Origin: Treponema sp.
Lineage (GTDB): Bacteria; Spirochaetota; Spirochaetia; Treponematales; Treponemataceae
DNA length: 9,517 bases
Assembly: GCA_012513125.1 (NCBI GenBank)
Contig: JAAZCS010000007.1
Coordinates: 1 to 9,517 of the forward strand
Reading direction: 5' to 3'
The notes beneath the pieces are model-generated. The model saw only the letters and a list, made by a program, of their open reading frames with translations. It was not told where the DNA came from and ran no database searches. The position numbers and the translations under genes are program-made. This document shows, one piece after another, positions 1 through 6,057 of the stretch. The stretch's first letter is position 1. Each line of letters opens with the position of its first letter.

Positions 1-1788
1 ACTTCCATCAGGATTAACCCAACGGCAAAGCGCCTCTGCACCATAAAGACATCCTGTTGAATGATTATATTGTGGCTGAAAATAAATTTGAAATTCCTTT
101 CGTTTCAAACCGTCGCGCATTTTAGAAGTAATTTCCGCTTCTGTTATTAAATTTTTGTGCATATTGTGGTTGTAAAAACAGAATGACGTTATTGAAGTGT
201 TCAATATTTTTGACATTGCAATCATTGAGTAATCAATTGCAAGTCTGATATCTGAAAATAAAATATCTCCTTGAAAAACATCATTTATATTGCACAATCC
301 AGCTTTCGCTGTAAGCTGATAGGGAATATCAATTGCAGAACAATCTATATATTTAATTTTTGATAGCTTATCAATTACATCTAGTGTATATGGAACTAAA
401 AACGCAAAAACTGTTGAGTGAAGATGCCCACATACTTCATATGTTTTAATATCCCTTTTCAACGATTTTGCAACGAACTGTAAAATCTCATCACCTTTTT
501 CAAAACCAAAAGTGTCGTTCACAACCCTAAAATTATTAATTTTGAAAACACATAGTGCATAATTTATTTCTAGATTATCATCGAGTGTAGTCTTGCATTG
601 TTTTATAAAACCAGTTTCGTTGTAAATCCCTGTAAAATTGTCTATATCTTCATCTAATATGTCTACATTATCAGAATTATTTTCTTTTTCAAAAAAAGTG
701 GCAGTTATTAACGACTGATTAAAATGATGTGTTGAATATTGTTCCCCATAACCGGACAATCCTAAATATTCACCACAATATGAATCCAATGAATTCTTGA
801 GTGAATCAATACAATTCAATTCTTCAAATCTTTTAGATCTTGCCATACAATTTACAACTAATGAAAAAGAAGGATTTTTTACAGCTTTCTTTACAACAGC
901 TTTTGTATTTTCAAAAACATCAGTTACATTATTCTCTTCAAAAACTGCAACTCTCGAATGTTTAAATACTTGCGCAAAGAATGAAATGGAACCGTCTTCA
1001 TTTATATTCAAAGGTTCAATTATGTATTGATTTTGATTAATTATGTGACCAATTGGATGTAAAGTTAAATAATCTTTTAGGGAATTTTGAGGAATAGACA
1101 ACTCATTTGATAAAGCCTCAGCCGTCGGAACATTATCAAGTGTAAAAATGACTCTTTTATCTGGATTTGCGTCTGTCACTGTAAAGATTTTGTTTGTTTG
1201 CCTGAACACATGCTCTCTATTTATAAAAACGTCCATTTCTATACTTAAAATAGCAAAAACACAAGCATTATTATACACAACTCCATTTTGAGCAACAAAT
1301 GTTTCTTTTGATTTAGAATCATTACCAGCAGTTCCACCAAACAACTCAACACTGTCCCCAACAACCTTATGGAAAATATCCAATATTCGCTCTTCTCCAT
1401 TTTTGAAAGCAGATGTTATTTCAAAGCAAATACTTTTTTTATCCAAGGGGAGAGTTGCAAGAACATCTGCAACATTCTGTATATATTGAAATGGAAAAAC
1501 TGTAATGTCTGGAAGAAGTCCTAAAGAAACAAAAGTATCAGAATATAAAGCCAAAACGCCTATTGCTTTTTTGCCAATTCCTTTAGATGAAATAACTAGA
1601 TAAGTCGAAGACCCCATAGTCTTCACATCTGGCAAAAAAGAAGATATTTCTTTTGATACATCTTCAAATCTTTCAGAATCTGAAAAATACAAGATAAAAG
1701 AGAATTCATCATTATCAATTTGATTTAATACATCCGCTACAGCTTTTCGGTGATTTTCTTCCTCGCTGAATCCAATACAATACTTCAT
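1..1788 (-). CDS. FIST-GGDEF-EAL signalling protein (c-di-GMP phosphodiesterase-like), 3' part cut by window edge
   Basis: The frame is open from ATG at 1788-1786 to the left edge: 596 codons with no stop, so the C-terminus is missing. Residues about 25-185 look like FIST_N, with a GGTAGND motif at 151-157. Residues about 190-365 look like FIST_C, ending in a G(Y)GEQYSTHHFNQS stretch. FIST is a cytoplasmic sensory domain proposed to bind small ligands such as amino acids. Residues about 383-530 are a GGDEF-type domain (FTGIYN start, later NDTFGFEKGDEIL), but the signature loop reads HSTVF at 457-461 and the metal-site Asp of the DxD-F motif is lost (KINNF). Cyclase activity is therefore unlikely. 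From about 548 an EAL domain begins (FQIYFQPQ, then EAL at 585-587 followed by CRW), so the likely output is c-di-GMP hydrolysis or binding. The catalytic residues after EAL are outside the window. No transmembrane segment or signal peptide is seen. There is no Shine-Dalgarno before the ATG. Confidence 0.9.
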   Translation of the reverse strand, partial: MKYCIGFSEEENHRKAVADVLNQIDNDEFSFILYFSDSERFEDVSKEISSFLPDVKTMGSSTYLVISSKGIGKKAIGVLALYSDTFVSLGLLPDITVFPFQYIQNVADVLATLPLDKKSICFEITSAFKNGEERILDIFHKVVGDSVELFGGTAGNDSKSKETFVAQNGVVYNNACVFAILSIEMDVFINREHVFRQTNKIFTVTDANPDKRVIFTLDNVPTAEALSNELSIPQNSLKDYLTLHPIGHIINQNQYIIEPLNINEDGSISFFAQVFKHSRVAVFEENNVTDVFENTKAVVKKAVKNPSFSLVVNCMARSKRFEELNCIDSLKNSLDSYCGEYLGLSGYGEQYSTHHFNQSLITATFFEKENNSDNVDILDEDIDNFTGIYNETGFIKQCKTTLDDNLEINYALCVFKINNFRVVNDTFGFEKGDEILQFVAKSLKRDIKTYEVCGHLHSTVFAFLVPYTLDVIDKLSKIKYIDCSAIDIPYQLTAKAGLCNINDVFQGDILFSDIRLAIDYSMIAMSKILNTSITSFCFYNHNMHKNLITEAEITSKMRDGLKRKEFQIYFQPQYNHSTGCLYGAEALCRWVNPDGS

Positions 1789-1799
1789 TAAATGCGTAT

Positions 1800-1805
1800 A
1801 TTATA
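1800..1805 (-). promoter_or_regulatory. possible -10 box for the FIST-GGDEF-EAL gene
   Basis: On the minus strand a perfect TATAAT lies 11 nt before the ATG at 1788, in the 41-bp gap after the lipoprotein gene. The matching -35 position is poor (TTTCTT-like). If used, the mRNA would begin about 5 nt before the ATG and be almost leaderless, which fits the absence of a Shine-Dalgarno. In DNA this AT-rich the box could be chance, and read-through from the upstream gene is the alternative. Confidence 0.3.
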
Positions 1806-1829
1806 CATCACAAATGAAATAAAAGAAAA

Positions 1830-3320
1830 TTAATTCAAATGGCGAATCAATCTAAAGCCCCTGTCAGAACAAGCGTTCTTAAGTGAATATTTATATCTAC
1901 ATGCTACACAATTATAATACATCGAATCAAACCACGATCCACCTCGTATGATTTTTTCACTTCCTGAAGAATCACCTTTCGGATTAACTACTTGACCGTT
2001 AAATGTGTAGTCTTTATCAGTTGAGTCACCTATCACATCATAATAATCCCAGCACCATTCCCAAACATTGCCGTTCATATCATACAAGCCAAGCGAATTT
2101 GCTTTTTTCAATCCTACTTCATGTGTTTTGGCAGAACTTGTGTTCAAATACCATGAATATGAATCTAAATTTGAATCTACATCTTTATTCTCTACATTAA
2201 GAAATTTTGAAGATGTTCCAGAAAAAGCTTTATTCCAATTTGCAGATTGAGGATTCCCACCTCTTGCCGCAAATTCCCATTCAGCTTCTGTTGGTAAGCA
2301 ATATCCATTTTTTGAAGTATCCGCAATGACATCAGCGGAAATTATCTGTTTTTCCAAATTTCTTGTGATATTTTCAATAGTATAGACTTTTTCCAGCCCT
2401 ACACTCTCGCTAAGTGCATTGCAAAAGTAAACCGCATCATACCAAGTAACTTTTTCAACCGGTCTCAATCCTTGAACTTCACCATCTGCTGGTTTTGAAG
2501 AAAATCCGCTTGGACACGAATCAACAGTTTCATCGGATTTCAATATTTCTTCATACAACTGCTGAGTTACTTCATATTTGCTCATCACAAAAGAACTCAA
2601 CTTTACATTTCTTCCGGAAAAAAAAGAACCCTTGTAATATTCCAAATTTCCACTATAAAATTCTTTCCAAGAAGAATCTGAACCAGAAATTACTACCTCT
2701 TTATTTCTAGGAATTATGATTTTTTCATTTGTTTTTTTATACTCAACTTTATTGATTACAATTCCGTGCTTTTCATTTCCAGGGCAAGTTGATTCTTTTT
2801 CTATCACAATTGAATAAGTTTTTTCAGAATTATCTTCAGCTGTTACTGTAAATGTCGCTTCATTTGATAAATCACAAAAAGTATCATTTTCTGGAAGAAT
2901 TGTTGCACCGTATGAAATAGTTGCAGAAGGAATTAACTTTTTTTCATTGATTTCAAAAGGTAACTCAATATAAATTTTATTTTTTTTAATTACTCCGACG
3001 AATTTTTCTTTTTTTGATTCATCTGTAAAAACGGTAAATTCAAGAATTTCCTTTTCTGACGATTTTTCCTCTTCGTTTATTTGTGAATCTGAAATATTTT
3101 GTTGATTAGAATTTGTTTTTTTATTTTCGATTTTATCGTTTTGAATTAAATCTTCATTTGATGATTTATTATCAGCATTTTCCACTACAGAGTCTACTGA
3201 AACACTTTCAGATCCACTAACAGAACTGTTGTCATTCGTTTTGACTTTCTTTTGACAGCTTGAAAATGATAATAAAATTACTATCAATCGCAAACTGCAT
3301 TTTCTTATACTTTTATTCAT
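1830..3320 (-). CDS. lipoprotein with N-terminal beta-sandwich domain and C-terminal SUMF1/FGE-sulfatase-like domain
   Basis: 496 residues. A basic N-terminus and hydrophobic stretch end in LLSFSSC, giving a relaxed spirochaete-type lipobox with lipidated Cys22. The protein is therefore probably anchored in a membrane and faces the periplasm or surface. Residues 23-90 are a Ser/Asn/Glu/Lys-rich linker. Residues about 92-175 resemble the cadherin-like or DUF5018-like beta-sandwich units, with the ending TVTAEDNSEKTYSIVI. Residues about 240-496 form a formylglycine-generating-enzyme-like domain: YEVTQQ at 249-254, PVEKVTWYDAVYFCNALS, LPTEAEWEFAARGG at 342-355, NGNVWEWCWD at 416-425, RGGSW at 459-463 and RGFR at 487-490. 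The active-site cysteine pair of true FGE is not preserved: Asp465 stands at the first position and Cys471 is one residue off the second. A binding or structural role is likelier than sulfatase maturation. There is no Shine-Dalgarno. It sits 31 bp after amt. Confidence 0.88.
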   Translation of the reverse strand: MNKSIRKCSLRLIVILLSFSSCQKKVKTNDNSSVSGSESVSVDSVVENADNKSSNEDLIQNDKIENKKTNSNQQNISDSQINEEEKSSEKEILEFTVFTDESKKEKFVGVIKKNKIYIELPFEINEKKLIPSATISYGATILPENDTFCDLSNEATFTVTAEDNSEKTYSIVIEKESTCPGNEKHGIVINKVEYKKTNEKIIIPRNKEVVISGSDSSWKEFYSGNLEYYKGSFFSGRNVKLSSFVMSKYEVTQQLYEEILKSDETVDSCPSGFSSKPADGEVQGLRPVEKVTWYDAVYFCNALSESVGLEKVYTIENITRNLEKQIISADVIADTSKNGYCLPTEAEWEFAARGGNPQSANWNKAFSGTSSKFLNVENKDVDSNLDSYSWYLNTSSAKTHEVGLKKANSLGLYDMNGNVWEWCWDYYDVIGDSTDKDYTFNGQVVNPKGDSSGSEKIIRGGSWFDSMYYNCVACRYKYSLKNACSDRGFRLIRHLN

Positions 3321-3344
3321 ATTTAATTTTTAACGCTTTTTTTC

Positions 3345-3350
3345 ATTATA
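3345..3350 (-). promoter_or_regulatory. possible -10 box for the lipoprotein gene
   Basis: A perfect TATAAT on the minus strand lies in the 31-bp gap between the amt stop and the lipoprotein ATG, 24 nt before that ATG. The -35 region, inside the last amt codons, is a poor match. It could add an internal start for the two downstream genes, but chance is a serious alternative in AT-rich DNA. Confidence 0.25.
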
Positions 3351-3351
3351 A

Positions 3352-5127
3352 TCAATAATTCCCTTGTGCGCTAATTACTACATGAAGCACTTTCGTGTGC
3401 TGTGCATCAAAAACCCTTACAAATTCAAATGTCAAAACTCTATGATCTATTACATCAGGTTTTGTTGGATCAATTGATTTATGACGAATATTTAGTTCCA
3501 AGTGTTTCAATGGATTTGAATTTACAATTGCAGATGATTTGAATTCGATATCAAACAAATTTCTTAAAAAATCATTCAAAGCTACAACTTTATCTCTGGT
3601 TATCAATCTCGCCATCAACATTGGAAAACTATATCTTGATGGATCTGGACAGCACAACAATCTCGGTGTTGAAATTGAATACTGAGGATTAATTGTATAA
3701 TCTTGATTTATCATAAACATTCCATAAGGAATCGAACTCAACAAAGCACCAAAACTTTCCTTTTCAACAACACTTTCTTCCAAAGTATCCATTACAGAAT
3801 TATATAACTTTGAAATCTGTCCTATTTCTGTAAAAGGCTCGTCTTTTAATCTTAATGAAATATCTCCTGTTCTAACCTGTTCACTCATTGTGCTATATAA
3901 ATCGAAAATTTCAGTTGAAGCCCCATGTTCTGCAATATTTAATCCCTTTTCTTCATCATCATCAGAAACGCGAATTGGTTTGATTTTATCAATTATTTTT
4001 AACATAACGAAAGCCACACCAAATGACCAAACTGCACACGCCACAACACCTATCAACTGAGCTAAAAATTGATTACCAAATATAGGGTTTGTTCCTAATT
4101 TCTCACTATCACCAAAAATTCCAACTGCTAAAGTTCCCCAAATTCCCGCACATAAATGTACTGGGATAGCTCCTACTGCATCATCAAGTTTTAACAAATC
4201 AAGTAATTTACTTGAACCAAGCATCACAATTCCACCAACAGCTCCAATAATCGCTGCTTCACCGGGAGTAACACAATGGCAATTTGCAGTTACCGCAACT
4301 AAGCCCGCAAGAGTGCCGTTCAATACAAAATTGACATTAGGCAATCCTGTAACAGCCCATCCTACAAAAAGAGCGACTATCATTCCAGCTCCGGCACCAA
4401 TACAAGTGTTCATAATTATTTCAGGAACGTCATTTGTTAATGCTAAAGTTGAACCACCATTAAAACCAATCCATCCAAACCATAAAACAAAAACACCAGC
4501 TACTGCCATTGGAATATTAGATCCTTGAATTTCCTTTGGTTTACCCTCTTTTGGAAATCTTCCCTTTCTTGCACCCAGAATAATTATTCCAGCCAATCCG
4601 ACATATCCACCAACAGAATGAACAACAGTAGAACCAGCAAAATCAACAAATCCTAATTTATTTAACCAACCTGCTCCATCCGAAATTCCTGCAGGCTGAA
4701 GTCCACCCCATGCCCAATGACCAAAAATTGGATAAATAATTGCTGAAATAATTACAGTGCAAATTATATATGACGAATATTTCATTCTTTCGGCAACCGC
4801 TCCAGAAACGATTGTTGCAGATGTTGAACAAAACATTGTTTGAAACAGAAGAAAAACACTTAAATTAAGAGGAAGATTACTTTTCAATCCTGGAATAAAA
4901 TTAGAAAAACCAACAAATCCAAATTTAGAGGAACCAAACATCAATGCAAAACCAACAATCCAATACAAAAGCAAGGAAATCCCAATATCGGTTAAATTTT
5001 TTATTGCAACATTTATACTATTTTTTTCACGTGTTAATCCTGATTCCACCATTTGAAAACAGGGCTGCATAAAGAATACTAAAGCAGCTGAAATTACCAC
5101 CCAAAGATCATCAATACTTATCTGCAT
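3352..5127 (-). CDS. amt: ammonium transporter (Amt) fused to a HAMP/PAS-like cytoplasmic sensor tail
   Basis: 591 residues, against about 400-430 for a plain Amt. Residues 1-385 are the channel. The twin histidines are His170 (VDFAGSTVVHSVGG) and His324 (AIPVHLCAGIWG). Asp162 matches the ammonium-site Asp160 of E. coli AmtB. Phe95 and Phe99 (FQTMF) and Phe222 (GFNGGS) match the gate phenylalanines, and Trp140 matches Trp148. GAVAER at 109-114 is also conserved, so conduction should be intact. Residues about 386-402 are an acidic linker. Residues about 405-452 look like a HAMP-type coiled region (DISLRLKDEPFTEIGQISKL, then YNSVMDTLEE). Residues about 455-585 look like a degenerate PAS-type sensor (LLSSIPYGMFMINQDYTINP). 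The protein stops there without a kinase, Hpt or GGDEF output. The start is fixed by AGGAGG 7 nt upstream. It is the first gene of a possible three-gene minus-strand unit and has its own promoter and a leader terminator. Confidence 0.95.
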   Translation of the reverse strand: MQISIDDLWVVISAALVFFMQPCFQMVESGLTREKNSINVAIKNLTDIGISLLLYWIVGFALMFGSSKFGFVGFSNFIPGLKSNLPLNLSVFLLFQTMFCSTSATIVSGAVAERMKYSSYIICTVIISAIIYPIFGHWAWGGLQPAGISDGAGWLNKLGFVDFAGSTVVHSVGGYVGLAGIIILGARKGRFPKEGKPKEIQGSNIPMAVAGVFVLWFGWIGFNGGSTLALTNDVPEIIMNTCIGAGAGMIVALFVGWAVTGLPNVNFVLNGTLAGLVAVTANCHCVTPGEAAIIGAVGGIVMLGSSKLLDLLKLDDAVGAIPVHLCAGIWGTLAVGIFGDSEKLGTNPIFGNQFLAQLIGVVACAVWSFGVAFVMLKIIDKIKPIRVSDDDEEKGLNIAEHGASTEIFDLYSTMSEQVRTGDISLRLKDEPFTEIGQISKLYNSVMDTLEESVVEKESFGALLSSIPYGMFMINQDYTINPQYSISTPRLLCCPDPSRYSFPMLMARLITRDKVVALNDFLRNLFDIEFKSSAIVNSNPLKHLELNIRHKSIDPTKPDVIDHRVLTFEFVRVFDAQHTKVLHVVISAQGNY

Positions 5128-5134
5128 AACTGCA

Positions 5135-5140
5135 CCTCCT
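5135..5140 (-). promoter_or_regulatory. strong ribosome binding site of amt
   Basis: AGGAGG on the minus strand, 7 nt before the ATG, fixes the amt start. It lies only 10 nt past the U-run of the leader hairpin, so it is made only if transcription passes that terminator-like structure. Confidence 0.9.
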
Positions 5141-5150
5141 AAAAAGTTTA

Positions 5151-5192
5151 AAAAAAAAGGGCGTTGTAAATTGCATTAAATTTACAACGCCC
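5151..5192 (-). terminator. terminator-like hairpin in the amt leader
   Basis: The arms GGGCGTTGTAAATT at 5159-5172 and its exact complement at 5179-5192 form a 14-bp perfect stem with a 6-nt loop (5173-5178). Read on the minus strand, the stem is followed at once by eight U residues (5158-5151), the textbook intrinsic terminator layout. On the plus strand it is followed by TTGTCTGA, so it works in the minus direction only. It lies between the amt promoter and the amt Shine-Dalgarno, with no other minus-strand gene upstream to terminate. It is either a regulated attenuator, a partial brake, or a 5' stabilising hairpin. Confidence 0.85.
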
Positions 5193-5208
5193 TTGTCTGA
5201 GTTGATTC

Positions 5209-5237
5209 TTTATATACTTTTTATAAATTATTGTCAA
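5209..5237 (-). promoter_or_regulatory. sigma-70-type promoter of amt
   Basis: On the minus strand, TTGACA (5237-5232, full consensus), a 17-nt spacer, then TATAAA (5214-5209, 5 of 6). The expected start is near 5202, about 10 nt before the leader hairpin. The -35 box overlaps the TTGTCA of a possible promoter for the divergent gene. Confidence 0.75.
5220..5233. repeat. 14-bp direct repeat, copy 1
   Basis: TTTATAAATTATTG, an exact match to 5251-5264, with starts 31 bp apart (about three helical turns). This copy covers most of the spacer of the amt promoter and touches its -35 box. It is a candidate operator half, though low-complexity AT sequence can repeat by chance. Confidence 0.5.
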
Positions 5238-5273
5238 CAATACCTATTTCTTTATAAATTATTGCTATATAAT
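5231..5273 (+). promoter_or_regulatory. candidate promoter(s) of the AlkD-like gene
   Basis: There are two choices. One is TTGTCA (5231-5236), 16 nt, TATAAA (5253-5258), giving a leader of about 14 nt. The other is a perfect TATAAT at 5268-5273 that ends 5 nt before the ATG at 5279 and would give a leaderless transcript, but has no good -35. The first has the better paired elements. No Shine-Dalgarno is present in either case. Confidence 0.45.
5251..5264. repeat. 14-bp direct repeat, copy 2
   Basis: Exact second copy of TTTATAAATTATTG. It contains the TATAAA of the first candidate plus-strand promoter, so a protein bound to both copies would touch both divergent promoters. Confidence 0.5.
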
Positions 5274-5278
5274 TATTT

Positions 5279-5980
5279 ATGCAAAATATCGAATCAACAA
5301 TTAAAACAATTCAATCAACTTTATTTTCACAACAAGATATTAAATTCAAGGAATTCCAATATAAACTTATTCCTTTTTCAAAAACAGCTGAAAAAATGAT
5401 TGGAGTTAGAACTCCTTTTTTACGCTCGTATGCCAAAACGCTTTCTAAAGCAGAAGAAGGTCTTATCTTTATTGAAAAATTACCTCATGATTATTTTGAA
5501 GAATATAATCTGCATGGATTTATTATTGAAACTTTAAATGATTATAATACAACGATTTATCAGTTAGACAGATTCTTGCCTTTTATTGATAATTGGGCAA
5601 CTTGTGATTTGATATCACCTAAATCTTTCAAAAAAAATAGAGCTGAATTAGAAAAGAAGATTCACGAATGGTTAAGTTCTGACTTAATTTTCACAAAGAG
5701 ATTTGCAATCAACATGATAATGAAATTTTTTCTTGATGATTATTTTTCGCTTGAATTTATGAACATTTTATCAAATATTAACTCTGAAGAATACTATTTA
5801 AATATGTCTATTGCTTGGTATTTCGCTACAGCACTTTCAAAACAATATAATGACGCAATTAAGGTGATAAAAGAGAAAAAACTTTCTGTTTGGGTTCACA
5901 ACAAGTCTATTCAAAAAGCAATAGAAAGCCGTCGAATAGATGAAGAAACAAAGATTTTTCTAAGAACTCTTAAAATTTAA
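5279..5980 (+). CDS. AlkD-family DNA alkylation repair protein (DNA glycosylase)
   Basis: 233 residues, the normal length for the family (about 225-240). It is predicted to be an all-helical HEAT-like repeat protein of the cytoplasm. AlkD enzymes remove positively charged alkylated bases (3-methyladenine, 7-methylguanine) without flipping them out. The residues lining the AlkD cleft can be placed: Trp106 and Asp110 in DNWATCD (as Trp109/Asp113 of Bacillus cereus AlkD), Arg141 in FTKRFAINMIMKFF (as Arg148) and Trp180 in SIAWYFATAL (as Trp187). The end carries the family-typical NKSIQKAIESRRI at 208-220. Activity is therefore plausible. The ATG has no Shine-Dalgarno, and TATAAT ends 5 nt before it. 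It is divergent from amt and shares its control region. No hairpin terminator follows, so some read-through into the MFS gene 77 bp downstream is possible. Confidence 0.9.
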   Translation: MQNIESTIKTIQSTLFSQQDIKFKEFQYKLIPFSKTAEKMIGVRTPFLRSYAKTLSKAEEGLIFIEKLPHDYFEEYNLHGFIIETLNDYNTTIYQLDRFLPFIDNWATCDLISPKSFKKNRAELEKKIHEWLSSDLIFTKRFAINMIMKFFLDDYFSLEFMNILSNINSEEYYLNMSIAWYFATALSKQYNDAIKVIKEKKLSVWVHNKSIQKAIESRRIDEETKIFLRTLKI

Positions 5981-5997
5981 TTATTTTACCTATTTTA

Positions 5998-6018
5998 TTA
6001 TACTTTTGTTATACTTTT
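5998..6018 (+). repeat. tandem TTATACTTTT, 11-bp period, before the MFS gene
   Basis: TTATACTTTT occurs at 5998-6007 and again at 6009-6018, one helical turn apart. Each copy holds TATACT, a fair -10 box, but no good -35 is present. This may be the promoter of the MFS-GH26 pair, doubled or overlapped by an operator. Nothing else is recognised in the 77-bp gap between the AlkD-like and MFS genes apart from the MFS ribosome binding site. Confidence 0.3.
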
Positions 6019-6057
6019 ATTTCATTATTCAAGCTAATCTTCTTATGAGGTATTTTG

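Noticed and set aside
797..1030. Plus-strand open frame of 77 codons
   Set aside because: It lies antisense to the clearly coding FIST domain and has no family features or ribosome binding site.
1830..3320. True sulfatase-activating formylglycine-generating enzyme
   Set aside because: The catalytic cysteine pair is not in place, and the protein is a lipoprotein with an extra beta-sandwich domain.
3323..3346. Seven-codon minus-strand mini-ORF (MKKSVKN) ending 2 nt before the lipoprotein ATG
   Set aside because: It has no ribosome binding site, overlaps the TATAAT box, and short Lys-rich ORFs are expected by chance in this AT-rich sequence.
5159..5192. The leader hairpin as an ANTAR-protein target (NasR-type nitrogen antitermination)
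   Set aside because: It has a 6-nt loop like ANTAR targets, but only one hairpin is present and the loop (UAAUGC on the minus strand) lacks the A at position 1 and G at position 4 expected for that motif.
5159..5192. The same hairpin as a plus-strand terminator
   Set aside because: On the plus strand it is followed by TTGTCTGA, not a U-run, and no plus-strand gene ends just before it.
5193..5399. Plus-strand open frame of 68 codons starting just after the leader hairpin
   Set aside because: It covers the promoter region and overlaps the AlkD-like gene in another frame; the composition is AT-driven and it has no ribosome binding site.
6055..6057. TTG as the start of the MFS transporter gene
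   Set aside because: ATG follows at once at 6058 with GAGG 7 nt upstream, which is the better-placed start.
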